Source: Verrucomicrobiota bacterium (GTDB lineage: Bacteria > Verrucomicrobiota > Verrucomicrobiia > Opitutales > Coraliomargaritaceae). From it: a stretch of DNA of 58,787 nucleotides. Under the pieces are notes generated by a model. The model did no database searches. It had not been told where the DNA came from and saw nothing but the letters and a program-made list of their open reading frames with translations. The DNA is taken from contig JAURBE010000002.1 of assembly GCA_030829145.1 (NCBI GenBank), forward strand, positions 1 through 58,787, in the 5' to 3' direction. The position numbers and the translations under genes were made by a program. Positions 18,937 through 28,635 of this stretch are shown one piece after another (position 1 is the first letter of the stretch; each line of letters opens with the position of its first letter).

Positions 18937-19032
18937 ATCTGTAATTTCCTAGTTAAGCCTAGCAACTAGGCTGAAAAATGAAGTAATTCCAAATACGAAA
19001 TGAAAAGAAATGTATTTCTACAGCAAGCCGAA

Positions 19033-21408
19033 CTACTTTATGCTCATTCGATATGCGCCATCCCATTCCTGCGGGACTCCATCGCGGATAAACGCGCGGC
19101 ACCGCTCGCTCAATACAGAGGACGGGGTCACCGACGCAAATCCGCGTGTAGGCTCAACTTGCTCAGCTCGCTCAAAAGCAACGAGCGCATGCTCCCAAGC
19201 TCCCTTGAAATAACTTTTCAGTCCTTCTTCATATGCGTCGCGGCATAGACCTGCTTGCGATCGATCGACAGTTGCATCCCACAGCTCATAGATTTCGACG
19301 ATCTCCGAGCGACCCTTGAAAATCACTCGATCCAATTTTCGATAAAACAAATCAGGCACGGTTTTTAACGCAGCAGTCAAAGTCATTTCAGTCACCACCG
19401 TATAAACTCCATACGTTTTAGCACTACTCTCGCAGCGAGCTGCGATATTTACCGAATCGCCCATCATAGTGTAATTAAAACGTACGCGGCTACCCATGTT
19501 ACCAATTACGGCCTCACCAGTATTGATACCAATGCGCGTTCGCATCTGCTCGACGATCTCCGGCCACTGACCTGACGCAACCCAACGCTGGCGCAAAGCC
19601 TTATGCCGCTCCTGCATACGTAACGCTGCTACACAAGCGCGCCCTGCATGATCGTTCACGGGCAAGGGCATTCCAAACATCATTACAATCGCATCCCCGA
19701 TATATTTATCTAATGTACCTCCTTCAGCCTGTAACAAATCCGTCATCTCACTCAGATAATCGTTCATCAAGGACACCAACTCATTGGGAGGCAATTTCTC
19801 TGAAATTGCTGAAAATCCTTCAACATCTGAAAACAAGGCAGTGATTTCAGCGTCTGTTCCGCCCAGCTCTGGATCATCACTCGCCTCCACCATTTGATTC
19901 ACCAGAGCTGGCGAAACATATGCACCAAAAAGTGCCTTCACACGATGCCGCTGCCACTCTTCTGAACCAAGTTTCGTTAATGCTACCAAAAAAGCCGCGG
20001 ATAATGCCGAGCCAACTGGAGCGATCAAAGGCACCACATAATTGTCATTTGAGAATAAATAAAAGACCGCCGCTATATACGACCCCAATGCCAGCAAGGA
20101 TCCCACTCGCGTCACAACTTGCCCAGGGCCACTCCACAACGCGAACCCAGTCACTAGGATGGTCAAGCCGACGATTAAGAGGACTACAACAGAATCACTG
20201 AGACGAACGATATAGGCCTCATCATGAATTGTCCGATAGAGATTAGCATGCATGCTAACTTTTGGCACAGGCACGCGGTTAAAGGGTGTTGGCGCGATAT
20301 CTTTCAACTGAGAATCGACTGACCCCACTAAAATGACCTTGTCCTTAAAGCGCGAGAACCACTTCAACTCAGCCTGTACTTCCTGCTCATCTTTCGCGAC
20401 CGCGGCTTGCCCGAGTGCATCTGCATGCCACAATATTTCTCGGATACTATAATGTTCCGTCAAAGCACTGCGCTTCCAACCCTCAAACCAATTCACCTCC
20501 ATCGATTGCCCCCAAGCATCCAATGGTATCTCACGGAAGATCTCTCCCTCTCGTCGAATCACCAACTGATCTCCATCTTGCACCACTGACTCTGCACCGA
20601 GCTCATGCGCCGCTAGGAATAACTCTAAACCGAGTGTAAATAAACGCTGACTCGTATATTGCGGTAACACATAAGGCGACCACCCATCAGTATCCACCAA
20701 CTTCAAAAACTCTCCTTCCACCACGACCTGCGGCTCATTCAGGGCATGCACTAAATGCCGCATCTTACCATCCATTAAATGGCGGGAAAACAATTCTCCT
20801 GCTACCTCAACTTGGGCGACTGCCCAATAAGGCACTGCTCCGTAATTTAATACTTCATCTACATTAGCCAGTCCCAACCGCCCACTCACTTCAGTTAAAA
20901 CCGGGAAAGAAGGCGCCTCTGGAAACGGGTTCTCAGATGGTGAGACATACCCATCGCGCTTTAATGGCAAGACCGCCTGAGCAGAAGTTGTCCCAGTGTA
21001 GGCGGCGGCTAAAACCACTCGATCTTGGAAATATTCAACTGACTGACCAAATGCTAAGTCACCCTGACGGGCGCGCTCATAATCCAACAGCGAACCGCCA
21101 GCAAACATCGAAAATATGATATCAAAGCCCAGTGCTTTCGCTTCTCCTGGGCCCATTAAAGCATCTACAAGTTGACTGAAATTCTGCCGATCCCACGGCG
21201 GCGCTCCGATGTAAGAAACTGCGTCTGCGTCCATATCCACATAGACGATCGGCGCAGTTGATATAAGCTCTCCTCGTACTAAATAGCGCCAACGCATCGC
21301 CTCTCCCTCAAGGCCATTGAGCACGCCCTCTAGCCAAAGAAATACCCACAAGCCAATCGATAAGAGGATCAGGCCAGCATACAAAATAAGCTGCTTTAGT
21401 CGTATCAC
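19033..21408 (-). CDS. CHASE2-domain membrane adenylate/guanylate cyclase (class III)
   Basis: A 791-residue signalling protein. A TM helix lies at 8-27, an extracytoplasmic CHASE2 sensor at about 45-395, three TM helices at about 406-425, 433-452 and 457-477, and a class III cyclase domain at about 520-710. Both metal-binding aspartates are present: D528 in 'ALFSDVEGFS' and D572 in 'KYIGDAIVMMFG'. The transition-state region 'RVRFNYTMMGDSVNIAARCES' is intact, so it is predicted to be active. Substrate (ATP or GTP) is not certain. It lies downstream of a FecR-like gene and an O-antigen ligase gene on the same strand, so it may sense envelope state. Confidence 0.93.
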   Translation of the reverse strand: MIRLKQLILYAGLILLSIGLWVFLWLEGVLNGLEGEAMRWRYLVRGELISTAPIVYVDMDADAVSYIGAPPWDRQNFSQLVDALMGPGEAKALGFDIIFSMFAGGSLLDYERARQGDLAFGQSVEYFQDRVVLAAAYTGTTSAQAVLPLKRDGYVSPSENPFPEAPSFPVLTEVSGRLGLANVDEVLNYGAVPYWAVAQVEVAGELFSRHLMDGKMRHLVHALNEPQVVVEGEFLKLVDTDGWSPYVLPQYTSQRLFTLGLELFLAAHELGAESVVQDGDQLVIRREGEIFREIPLDAWGQSMEVNWFEGWKRSALTEHYSIREILWHADALGQAAVAKDEQEVQAELKWFSRFKDKVILVGSVDSQLKDIAPTPFNRVPVPKVSMHANLYRTIHDEAYIVRLSDSVVVLLIVGLTILVTGFALWSGPGQVVTRVGSLLALGSYIAAVFYLFSNDNYVVPLIAPVGSALSAAFLVALTKLGSEEWQRHRVKALFGAYVSPALVNQMVEASDDPELGGTDAEITALFSDVEGFSAISEKLPPNELVSLMNDYLSEMTDLLQAEGGTLDKYIGDAIVMMFGMPLPVNDHAGRACVAALRMQERHKALRQRWVASGQWPEIVEQMRTRIGINTGEAVIGNMGSRVRFNYTMMGDSVNIAARCESSAKTYGVYTVVTEMTLTAALKTVPDLFYRKLDRVIFKGRSEIVEIYELWDATVDRSQAGLCRDAYEEGLKSYFKGAWEHALVAFERAEQVEPTRGFASVTPSSVLSERCRAFIRDGVPQEWDGAYRMSIK

Positions 21409-21449
21409 GAAAATCGCATCCTAGATGATTTAGTTGCGAATGCCAAGCC

Positions 21450-22355
21450 TCAGAACATATCTGCCTCGTAAGCCGACGGACGGCGAATGACTGCACGATA
21501 TGGAGTGACGGAAGTGGCCTGTGGTGCGTATTCAATCAATACTGGTGGTTTAGATATGTTAATCGGTTGAACAGCCTCAGCTTTAGTACCTTTTCCTTGA
21601 TTCGAATAATTGAGCGCTTTCATCTTTGGGCGGAACGTATCTGTAGTCAGCTCAAGTGCCTCTCCCTCTTCCTTCATTTTAGCAAAGTCTTCAAACAACT
21701 CACTCCCATCCTCAGACATTTCCCCGACTTCAATCGAAGCGCGAGCCGATGCTCCTGCCCCACTCAGCCGTTGCCCATTGCGGAGAATGTAAGTATGCCC
21801 ACGCTGGTCATTGAAGCGTACAACTCCATCCGCGCACTCAATCGAAAAATTATAAATACGACTCCGCTCGTCATAAATAATCGTCATCACCCACCATGCG
21901 CGCTTAGTTGAGAGGCGTCCGAGCGGGGTCTCTACAATCATCTGAGAATTTTCACTCAAGGTGCGATTATCGACTCCCAGCAGCCCCTGTCTAAAGTTTA
22001 GAATCATCCGACTTTTGCCTTGGTCCATCGAAACTCCAATATCCTGCTCAAAGCGCTCAATCGCAAAAAAACCTGCTCCTTCATTATAAATAGAGATCTG
22101 ATTCGATGTCTGTAAAAAGAGCGCTTTGTCCGGCTGAGTACTCACTTGTAATAACCCTGACGCCACGCGCGGCAAGGAGTCATCACCCTGATGTAATTGC
22201 AGTGACGCTCCCCCAGTCTCCTCGACCAGTACATCGCCACGCACCGAAGTCACAACCACTGCACCCCGCACCCACTCCTCGGCTTGTGCCTGTGTAAACG
22301 CATTAAGCAACCCGCAGATAGTTAAACATAAAACTTTCGACCTTAATAAGCTCAT
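21450..22355 (-). CDS. FecR-domain-like exported protein
   Basis: A 301-residue protein with a signal peptide 1-25 ending 'AFTQAQA'. The next ~180 residues have a FecR-like beta pattern: 'GAVVVTSVRGDVLV', 'GLLQVSTQPDKALFLQTSNQ', 'GLLGVDNRTLSENSQM' and 'VVRFNDQRGHTYILRNGQRL'. FecR-like proteins often accompany CHASE2 cyclases. The C-terminal part is low-complexity. The start overlaps the end of the O-antigen ligase gene by 4 bp (ATGA-type), and the cyclase gene follows 41 bp later, so the three genes look like one operon. Confidence 0.7.
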   Translation of the reverse strand: MSLLRSKVLCLTICGLLNAFTQAQAEEWVRGAVVVTSVRGDVLVEETGGASLQLHQGDDSLPRVASGLLQVSTQPDKALFLQTSNQISIYNEGAGFFAIERFEQDIGVSMDQGKSRMILNFRQGLLGVDNRTLSENSQMIVETPLGRLSTKRAWWVMTIIYDERSRIYNFSIECADGVVRFNDQRGHTYILRNGQRLSGAGASARASIEVGEMSEDGSELFEDFAKMKEEGEALELTTDTFRPKMKALNYSNQGKGTKAEAVQPINISKPPVLIEYAPQATSVTPYRAVIRRPSAYEADMF

Positions 22356-24304
22356 AAGATTAGTAGCTTTTGTTGTAAGCGTCGAGCCGCAGCATTGTTT
22401 GGATTAATCTCAAGCGCACGATTAACCGATGAGATTGCATCAGAATTGCGCGCCTTATCATGACTGAGATAGGCGGCCCAATAATAATGCGCGTTACTGT
22501 TATTGGGAGCCAATTCTAAGGCCCGCGCCAAGGCAACTTGCGCCTCTGCCTGATTGCCACGCAATCCCTCGGCAATACCAAGCTGGGCCCAACCCAACCA
22601 ATATTGCGCACTCAATGCAATTGCTCGCTGCGCATCGTCTGCCGCCAGTGCTCCTATCGCCTCGTAATTACCGGGATTTCGGAAGTATAATTGACACCGC
22701 GCAGCACTTAAACCGAGCCAAATGTCAGCATTCCCAGGATCCAACAAACTCGATGTCTCGTACCACTCAATCACTGCATCTAACAGCACAGTGCTACCAG
22801 ACACATGTACCCGTGCCTCTACGAGTTGGTCGAGGCGTTGACGCGCATGCAACTCTGCCGCCTGAGCTTGTATGCGCGGCGCACTCACTGCATACATACC
22901 ATACGCCATAACTAAACTTAAACAAAAGTATGCCAAACGTGCCCAACCTCCCGCAGAAATGTTTAGCTTCCTTGTAAAACTCGATTTTATCAAAATCGCT
23001 AAAAATAGCACACCATACAAACTAAGGCCCGGCGAATAAAACACAAACGTGCTAAATAAGCACATCGCGAACGAAAAGGTACCCGCCAAACCCAGCGACA
23101 GGAAGAACCTCGTTGGCGGCATAATGGTACCCTTGGTGTTCCTTAACTTATGGCGTAACGGCTCAGCCTTCCACCGTCGGAACGACCATCGTATAATCAG
23201 TATACTCGGCAACAAGAACAATAGCCCTCCCAAGATGCCATACTCAGAAAAAACTAGTAAATAATCATTATGCGGTGTCGCAGGCAGCTTATGCAGGGTA
23301 ACCGTATCACTCTGCTCAAATGCTGCAGCAAAACTACCGCCACCTGCTCCGAAAAGTGGTGCATCAGCGACTATTTGAAGTGCTTCAGCCCATAATACTG
23401 CACGGACCGCTTCGCCCTCTTCGGTCATTGCCACAGACGCACGCTCTTGGAATTTCGGTGAGAACATGAGCTGCGTTGCTAAAGCCGCAAAGACAATGGA
23501 TACGCCTACGATAATAGCCCACACACGATGCGATACTTTCAAAAAACAGATCCAAGGCAGCACCACTAACAATATCAGTAACAATACCAATGGCCAAAGT
23601 AACTGTGTCAGAAAAATGCCGATTACAAAAATCACAGCAATATACACACACAGCAATCGTACGATGATCGGTAGGCGGGGTGCCAAACCCGTAATCAGCA
23701 TTGACGGTAACAAAATTAAAAGAAAGGCCGCAAAACTGTTTGGGTCTGCAAATGAACCAGTGGCTTGACCTAGGAACTCAGGGCTAAGCTTTAAACCATG
23801 CTCGGACAATGCAGTCGCTAGCTTTGATGGGTTTTGGAAGAACTGATAAAAGCCGACAAAAATAGCATAGCTCGCGGGCGACAGTGCCAGCGTAAGTAAT
23901 ACCCAGAGGTGAGCGCGCGTGCGAACATTGTTAACGGCCACCCATAAAAATACTCCCGCCTCCAAAGCATAAATGAGCTCATACCACCCACGCCATGGGG
24001 TCGGACTGATCCACATCACATTGGCCCAAATCCATACAAGTAGTGGGATAAACATCAGCGGTATGTGACTTAAGCGCTTTGGTTGCTCTTTTTCGACAGC
24101 CAACCACAGACCATGCAGAACCATTAAACAACAAAACAAAGGGAGCAGCAATACATGCGTGTCAGGCCGAACACCGCCTAATAACAAAATGGACAAGGCG
24201 ATAGTACCGCCCAAGCAAAAGGTCACCATCCAATCGACCAAATTGCCCAACGAAAGTTGGCCAAAATAGGCTATATTACCGGACTTATCGATTAAAGATG
24301 GCAT
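22352..24304 (-). CDS. O-antigen ligase/polymerase-type membrane protein with C-terminal TPRs
   Basis: A 650-residue multi-spanning protein: about 10-12 TM helices in residues 25-475, then a soluble C-terminal region with TPR-like repeats (about 515-648, e.g. 'WLGWAQLGIAEGLRGNQAEAQVALARALELAPNN'-type helices). The Wzy_C/WaaL signature is in the large loop: 'LFGAGGGSFAAAFEQ' followed by 'PATPHNDYLLVFSEYGILGG'. Members ligate or polymerise surface glycans, or transfer them to protein. The specific acceptor is unknown. It is first in an operon with the FecR-like and CHASE2 genes, and close to the EpsI-like and acyl genes. Confidence 0.85.
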   Translation of the reverse strand: MPSLIDKSGNIAYFGQLSLGNLVDWMVTFCLGGTIALSILLLGGVRPDTHVLLLPLFCCLMVLHGLWLAVEKEQPKRLSHIPLMFIPLLVWIWANVMWISPTPWRGWYELIYALEAGVFLWVAVNNVRTRAHLWVLLTLALSPASYAIFVGFYQFFQNPSKLATALSEHGLKLSPEFLGQATGSFADPNSFAAFLLILLPSMLITGLAPRLPIIVRLLCVYIAVIFVIGIFLTQLLWPLVLLLILLVVLPWICFLKVSHRVWAIIVGVSIVFAALATQLMFSPKFQERASVAMTEEGEAVRAVLWAEALQIVADAPLFGAGGGSFAAAFEQSDTVTLHKLPATPHNDYLLVFSEYGILGGLLFLLPSILIIRWSFRRWKAEPLRHKLRNTKGTIMPPTRFFLSLGLAGTFSFAMCLFSTFVFYSPGLSLYGVLFLAILIKSSFTRKLNISAGGWARLAYFCLSLVMAYGMYAVSAPRIQAQAAELHARQRLDQLVEARVHVSGSTVLLDAVIEWYETSSLLDPGNADIWLGLSAARCQLYFRNPGNYEAIGALAADDAQRAIALSAQYWLGWAQLGIAEGLRGNQAEAQVALARALELAPNNSNAHYYWAAYLSHDKARNSDAISSVNRALEINPNNAAARRLQQKLLIL

Positions 24305-24533
24305 AGAATGAAGTAAAAGGCTTTAGCTGCGTTCATTATCAGTCAGTACGGATTACACAGTCCCTGCGACTCTATAAACAATAAAAACCATTCGATTTAA
24401 AATCACTGCGCACACTTCTGGCTAAAACGACTGCTGCAAAGCCTTCTAAGTACTTAAAAGAAACACTTCACCTGATCTGTTTACTTGAGTCTGCAGACGA
24501 AGCGGTTTCAAATAGTTATTCACTGCCCCACTT

Positions 24534-25226
24534 ATGAAAAAAATCATTCTCAGCCTCGGCATCGCCATACTCCTTCTCGCCATTAGTTTACGCGCTTATT
24601 TTGCGCTAGTGCCTCCCCCGCAGGCCACACTACATGAGGCACTTGCAGACATCATCCCGAGTAAACTCTCGGGTTGGAAGATTAAAGATATGGACATGGC
24701 GGAGTCCCCAGAATCGAGTGCGCGAATTTCAAATTTCCTCAATTTCGACGACGCAATTTTTCGTGTGTTTGAAAAGGGCGACACTTTTGTGGGACTCTAC
24801 ATCGCCTACTGGAGCCCCGGTAAAGCCTCCTACCGCTGGGCTGGAGCCCACACTCCCGACACCTGTTGGGTGCTCAACGGATGGACCCGGACAGATCGCG
24901 CATACAGCATTCCTTTCCAACACGGCGACACTCACTTCCAACCTGCCGAATATGGTGTCTACGAAAAAAATGGCAGCGCTCAAAACGTATATTTCTGGCA
25001 TTTAGTTGGGGGCACCGCCTTCGGCTACGAGCAGGAAGGCGTGCCCAATATCTTCGGCGCACTCCTCGATATCAAACACCACGGTCTCAACCTGCGCCAA
25101 GAGCAGTTCTTTATCCGACTTTCTAGCAACAGAAGTCTAGAAAATCTCAAAAATACGCAGGGATTCAACGAGATCCTCGATAGCCTTACAACCATCCACC
25201 TGACTGCTAGCCCCGAAACGCTTTAA
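24534..25226 (+). CDS. EpsI-type exosortase-associated protein (DUF3485-like)
   Basis: A 230-residue protein with an N-terminal TM or signal anchor (4-22). It carries the EpsI-like core 'AGAHTPDTCWVLNGWT' (H106, C111), 'VYFWHLVGG' and 'LRQEQFFIRLSSNRSLENL'. EpsI-family proteins accompany exosortases and exopolysaccharide export; their biochemical role is unsettled. No exosortase gene is in the window, so this is a stand-alone copy beside an O-antigen ligase. Its TAA overlaps the stop of the convergent acyltransferase gene by 3 bp (shared TTAA). Confidence 0.75.
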   Translation: MKKIILSLGIAILLLAISLRAYFALVPPPQATLHEALADIIPSKLSGWKIKDMDMAESPESSARISNFLNFDDAIFRVFEKGDTFVGLYIAYWSPGKASYRWAGAHTPDTCWVLNGWTRTDRAYSIPFQHGDTHFQPAEYGVYEKNGSAQNVYFWHLVGGTAFGYEQEGVPNIFGALLDIKHHGLNLRQEQFFIRLSSNRSLENLKNTQGFNEILDSLTTIHLTASPETL

Positions 25227-25861
25227 GCAAAAACGCGCGCGGGGTTACCGAACACTTTTTGCTCGACCGCAACGGACCGAATCACAACTGCCCCCGCCCC
25301 AACAACTGCATTATCTCCGACAGATTTCCCGGGAATAATCCTAGCTCCCGAACCAAAGAAGACCCCTGTTCCAAGTTTCGTATAGCCAGTCAGGTCACAG
25401 TGCCCACTAATAGTAGACCAATCCCCGATAGTCACATCATGCCCCGCACTACTATGACAATTGATCATGACCATGGCCCCCAGCGAGATGTCACAGGTCA
25501 AAACCACTCCAGGACATAGAACTACCCCCGTCCCTAGCTTCACATTGTCTCCAATCACTACAGAAGGATGAATCAGTGTTAAAAACTGAGCGCCGCGATC
25601 AATCAAAGGCTGACATAACTTCATTTTAGCGGGCACACTCCCAACACCACAGACGAAGACGTCAGACTGCTTCGGAATGAATCCATGAATAGGGGCGACG
25701 ACTCCTTTTTCATAATTCATTCCATCCAAAGCATCTGGGGCATCATCTAAAAAGCCACAAAACTGCCAATCTCGTTCCAAAGGAAATACATCCTTCAACC
25801 AACAGTATACTTCACGGCCAAAACCACCTGCCCCCACGATGTAAAGGTTTCTGCTTACCAT
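25223..25861 (-). CDS. NeuD/PglD-like sugar O- or N-acyltransferase (left-handed beta-helix)
   Basis: A 212-residue protein. Residues 1-85 form a Rossmann-like half ('NLYIVGAGGFGREVYCWL', nucleotide-sugar site). Residues 95-210 are hexapeptide repeats ('IGDNVKLGTGVVLCPGVVLT', 'INCHSSAGHDVTIGDWSTIS'). The base histidine candidate is in 'NCHSSAGHDV'. The family transfers acyl groups from CoA, or in principle from ACP, to sugars. It is last in a six-gene acyl operon, 4 bp after an ACP gene, so it is a candidate acceptor enzyme for the chain built there. Confidence 0.85.
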   Translation of the reverse strand: MVSRNLYIVGAGGFGREVYCWLKDVFPLERDWQFCGFLDDAPDALDGMNYEKGVVAPIHGFIPKQSDVFVCGVGSVPAKMKLCQPLIDRGAQFLTLIHPSVVIGDNVKLGTGVVLCPGVVLTCDISLGAMVMINCHSSAGHDVTIGDWSTISGHCDLTGYTKLGTGVFFGSGARIIPGKSVGDNAVVGAGAVVIRSVAVEQKVFGNPARVFA

Positions 25862-25865
25862 AATT

Positions 25866-26096
25866 TTAACGAACCTGAGTCACCAAATCATACAATTCCT
25901 CGACTGTCCGAGCACAGTCGAAATCCTTTTTTTTCAACAGGACAGCATATTCCATGTCAATCACATCTGTTACCGTAAGAACTGCCAGTGAATCCCATGC
26001 TTCCAGCGCTTTGAAATTAGTCGCTGCAGTTAATGAATTCGGCTCAATGTCTTCAACCGCTTCCTCAAAATCTTCAATAAATTTTTGTAAACTCAT
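25866..26096 (-). CDS. Acyl carrier protein (second of three)
   Basis: A 76-residue carrier protein. The predicted phosphopantetheine site is S36 in 'KALEAWDSLAVLTVTDVID', with the DSL motif. The sequence is divergent from the ACP at 9223, with a lysine-rich loop 'LLKKKDFDCAR'. It lies between the KAS III and acyltransferase genes in the operon, which suggests it carries the acyl group finally transferred. The start at 26096 has no clear Shine-Dalgarno. Confidence 0.85.
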   Translation of the reverse strand: MSLQKFIEDFEEAVEDIEPNSLTAATNFKALEAWDSLAVLTVTDVIDMEYAVLLKKKDFDCARTVEELYDLVTQVR

Positions 26097-26146
26097 AGGG
26101 TATCTTTAATTGATGCATACTGCATCAATGTCTCACAAACAAGGCT

Positions 26147-27229
26147 CTAATCACTCGTAGTACAGTCAACTATTTCACATACGGATAACTGTGAAAGGTC
26201 GAGAAGAACGCTCGCCCACGACAAACCTACGCCAAAGCCAGATAGCAACACACGCCGTGTTCCTGGACTGCACAGCTGTTCACCGAGTTCACCACACAAG
26301 GCTGACGGAATGGATGCCGAACTTTGATTACCATAGCGCTCCACCGTCTGCATCGGCACCTTGGACGGATCTATTTTTAAACGCTTCGCGATATTACTAA
26401 GAATGTAGCGATTCGCCTGATGAAAGACGAAATAATCAACCGCATCCAATTCCACTTCCGCATAGTCGGCTAGATCACGCACCGCCTTTGGCTCTTCCAC
26501 TATTGAGAAATTAAAGATTTCCGCCCCATCCATGAACAAATTCTCAGCCGAACGCACATTGCCCGCATCATCGACTACTTCGGCCTGCGTCTCTCTACTA
26601 CTCGGCGCGCGCTGACCACCCGCAGGTACAATTAATCGATCAAAGCCTTTACCATCGGTCTGTAGACTAAACCAAGCCTGCGCCTCCACCTCACTGCGCT
26701 GCACCAAAGTGGCACTACCGCCATCACCAAATAGCGGTGCCAGCGCACGATCTTTTGGATTCACGATCTGACTGATGGTATCTCCTGCAAGTAGTAGCAC
26801 TCGCTCACAACCGCCCGCACTCACCATCATGTGTGCCAACCACAGCCCATAGACGTAGCCCGAACAGCCTAAGTTCACATCCAAGGCGGCGCAACTCTTA
26901 GGCAAGTCCAAACGCCCATGCAGCACGGCTGCATTACAAGGCTGCGAGTAATCGGGCGTCTGAGTCACGCAAATCACAGTATCAATGTGGGTTGGCTGCA
27001 AATCCATCGCCACCATCAGCCGCCTAGCCGCAGTTTCGCACAAATCTGCCGCAGTGGTGCCTGGCTCAACGACCCGGCGCCGGTCCAATCCAATGGTTTT
27101 CTTTAAGCGAGCAATTTGCTTCTCATTACCACCAAATAAATCGACCTCATCATCGATGCATTTCTCAAGGGAAGGCACACAAGTAACGACTCCACTAATT
27201 TTTACGTGATTGAAACTGCACTTTGCCAT
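26147..27229 (-). CDS. 3-oxoacyl-ACP synthase III family protein (FabH-like)
   Basis: A 360-residue KAS III with an intact Cys-His-Asn triad: C122 in '[12 protein letters not shown]', H270 in '[11 protein letters not shown]', N301 in '[15 protein letters not shown]'. KAS III enzymes condense an acyl-CoA starter with malonyl-ACP. It is slightly longer than housekeeping FabH (about 320) and lies in an operon with two ACPs, an AMP-ligase and an SDR, so a specialised short-chain product is more likely than bulk fatty acids. It starts 71 bp after the AMP-ligase gene. Confidence 0.92.
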   Translation of the reverse strand: MAKCSFNHVKISGVVTCVPSLEKCIDDEVDLFGGNEKQIARLKKTIGLDRRRVVEPGTTAADLCETAARRLMVAMDLQPTHIDTVICVTQTPDYSQPCNAAVLHGRLDLPKSCAALDVNLGCSGYVYGLWLAHMMVSAGGCERVLLLAGDTISQIVNPKDRALAPLFGDGGSATLVQRSEVEAQAWFSLQTDGKGFDRLIVPAGGQRAPSSRETQAEVVDDAGNVRSAENLFMDGAEIFNFSIVEEPKAVRDLADYAEVELDAVDYFVFHQANRYILSNIAKRLKIDPSKVPMQTVERYGNQSSASIPSALCGELGEQLCSPGTRRVLLSGFGVGLSWASVLLDLSQLSVCEIVDCTTSD

Positions 27230-27300
27230 ACCATGGACAATGCGCGGTTCACGCGAAAGTGAAAGCCCATTTTCTGAGAATACTCAAGACCTGCTGTCGC

Positions 27301-28632
27301 TCACTCGCCTCGCTTCAAACGATCTGTCATCGTAAGCTGATCGCTTAGCTCAACTGCAGCAGGGATCTTCCAATTCGCTAGCCGCCCACGGCAATGGTTA
27401 CGAATCAGACGTTTCCAGCCACGCACATCAAGGTCCAGCGAGCTGACTATCTGGCATGCCACCATACTCCCCGTAACCGGCGCCGGACTCGCAAAAACGG
27501 TACAAGCCTCTACCCCTTCGAGCTCTTCAAGCACCTGCTCTACCTCTGCAGGATGCACTTTTTGCCCCCCCACATTGATCAGTTGAGACTGACGCCCAAT
27601 GATGCGCAGGTAAGCGCCCTCGCCCTCTTCCACCAAATCTCCGGTGCGATACCAACCATCTGCCTCCAAGGACGATTCATCTGCATTTAAATAACCCAAA
27701 ATACGTGAACTGGTCTTCAGCCACAACTCGCCCTGCTCGACTCGCCACTCCACACCAGCATCTGCTATCTGGAAAAATAAGCTATCCTCACGCTGACTCT
27801 TAATCCGTACCGCTCCCGTCTCACTGGTCCCAAATTTCTGCTGTAATGATGCGTCGGGGAAGGCTTTGACCAAGCGTCCCAACAAAATTGCAGGCATCGG
27901 CTCGGCACCATACGCAATTACTTCTAAGCTCGAGCAGTCAAACCTCTCAGGGATCTGCGCCAGCAACATCAAATTTAAAAAAGTCGGTGATGCAGGCAGA
28001 ATATTTACACTATATTGCTCAACCGCCTTAGCGACAGACTCAGCAGAACGGGCTGCTGGCACCACCAGGGTCGAACCTGCAAATAATGTTCGGAACGCTG
28101 AATCCAGCCCTCCGATATGATCTGCCAAGAGCAATTGAATGGTGCGATCCGTTCTCGGCCGCACCTCGCGATAACGCGCCAATAACGCATCTAAATCATG
28201 CAGCATCCCCTTCGGCTCACCAGTGGTGCCACTGCTAAACAAAATCAGCCCCGCGTGCCCGCGCGCGGTCAATTGATCCATTAACTTCGAAATAGGCACA
28301 GCACCCTTGAGCTCACCGAGCGTATGGGTGCTCAAGGCAAAAGAAGCACCCGCTATACGCTGTAGCTTGGCTTGTTCCGCCACTGGCATCTCTGGTGAAA
28401 GTGGCAGGGCAATCTGCTTGCACCGAGCAATTGCAAACACCGCAGCCAACGCCTCAAAGGTACTTTCCATTTGAATCGCAATCACTGCGGGCGGCTCACT
28501 CAATAAGGGCTCAATCAATCCCTCCAAACGATCCACCTCGGCAACAAAATCAAAATAACTCCACGCCCGCTCATTTTCATGACATGCCAACTGGGCTCCA
28601 AACGCGGCAAACTGGCGATCGATCCAGCTCAC
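27301..28632 (-). CDS. AMP-binding acyl-ACP/acyl-CoA ligase
   Basis: A 443-residue ANL-superfamily enzyme, short for the family. The phosphate-binding A3 motif is 'LILFSSGTTGEPKGML' (129-144), and A5/A7 are 'QKFGTSETGAV' and 'YRTGDLVEEG'. The chain ends in 'LTMTDRLKRGE', aligning with the A10 motif, so the catalytic lysine is probably K440, four residues from the C-terminus. It activates a carboxylate as AMP and loads it on CoA or one of the flanking ACPs. It begins 3 bp after the SDR stop. Substrate unknown. Confidence 0.88.
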   Translation of the reverse strand: MSWIDRQFAAFGAQLACHENERAWSYFDFVAEVDRLEGLIEPLLSEPPAVIAIQMESTFEALAAVFAIARCKQIALPLSPEMPVAEQAKLQRIAGASFALSTHTLGELKGAVPISKLMDQLTARGHAGLILFSSGTTGEPKGMLHDLDALLARYREVRPRTDRTIQLLLADHIGGLDSAFRTLFAGSTLVVPAARSAESVAKAVEQYSVNILPASPTFLNLMLLAQIPERFDCSSLEVIAYGAEPMPAILLGRLVKAFPDASLQQKFGTSETGAVRIKSQREDSLFFQIADAGVEWRVEQGELWLKTSSRILGYLNADESSLEADGWYRTGDLVEEGEGAYLRIIGRQSQLINVGGQKVHPAEVEQVLEELEGVEACTVFASPAPVTGSMVACQIVSSLDLDVRGWKRLIRNHCRGRLANWKIPAAVELSDQLTMTDRLKRGE

Positions 28633-28635
28633 AAC

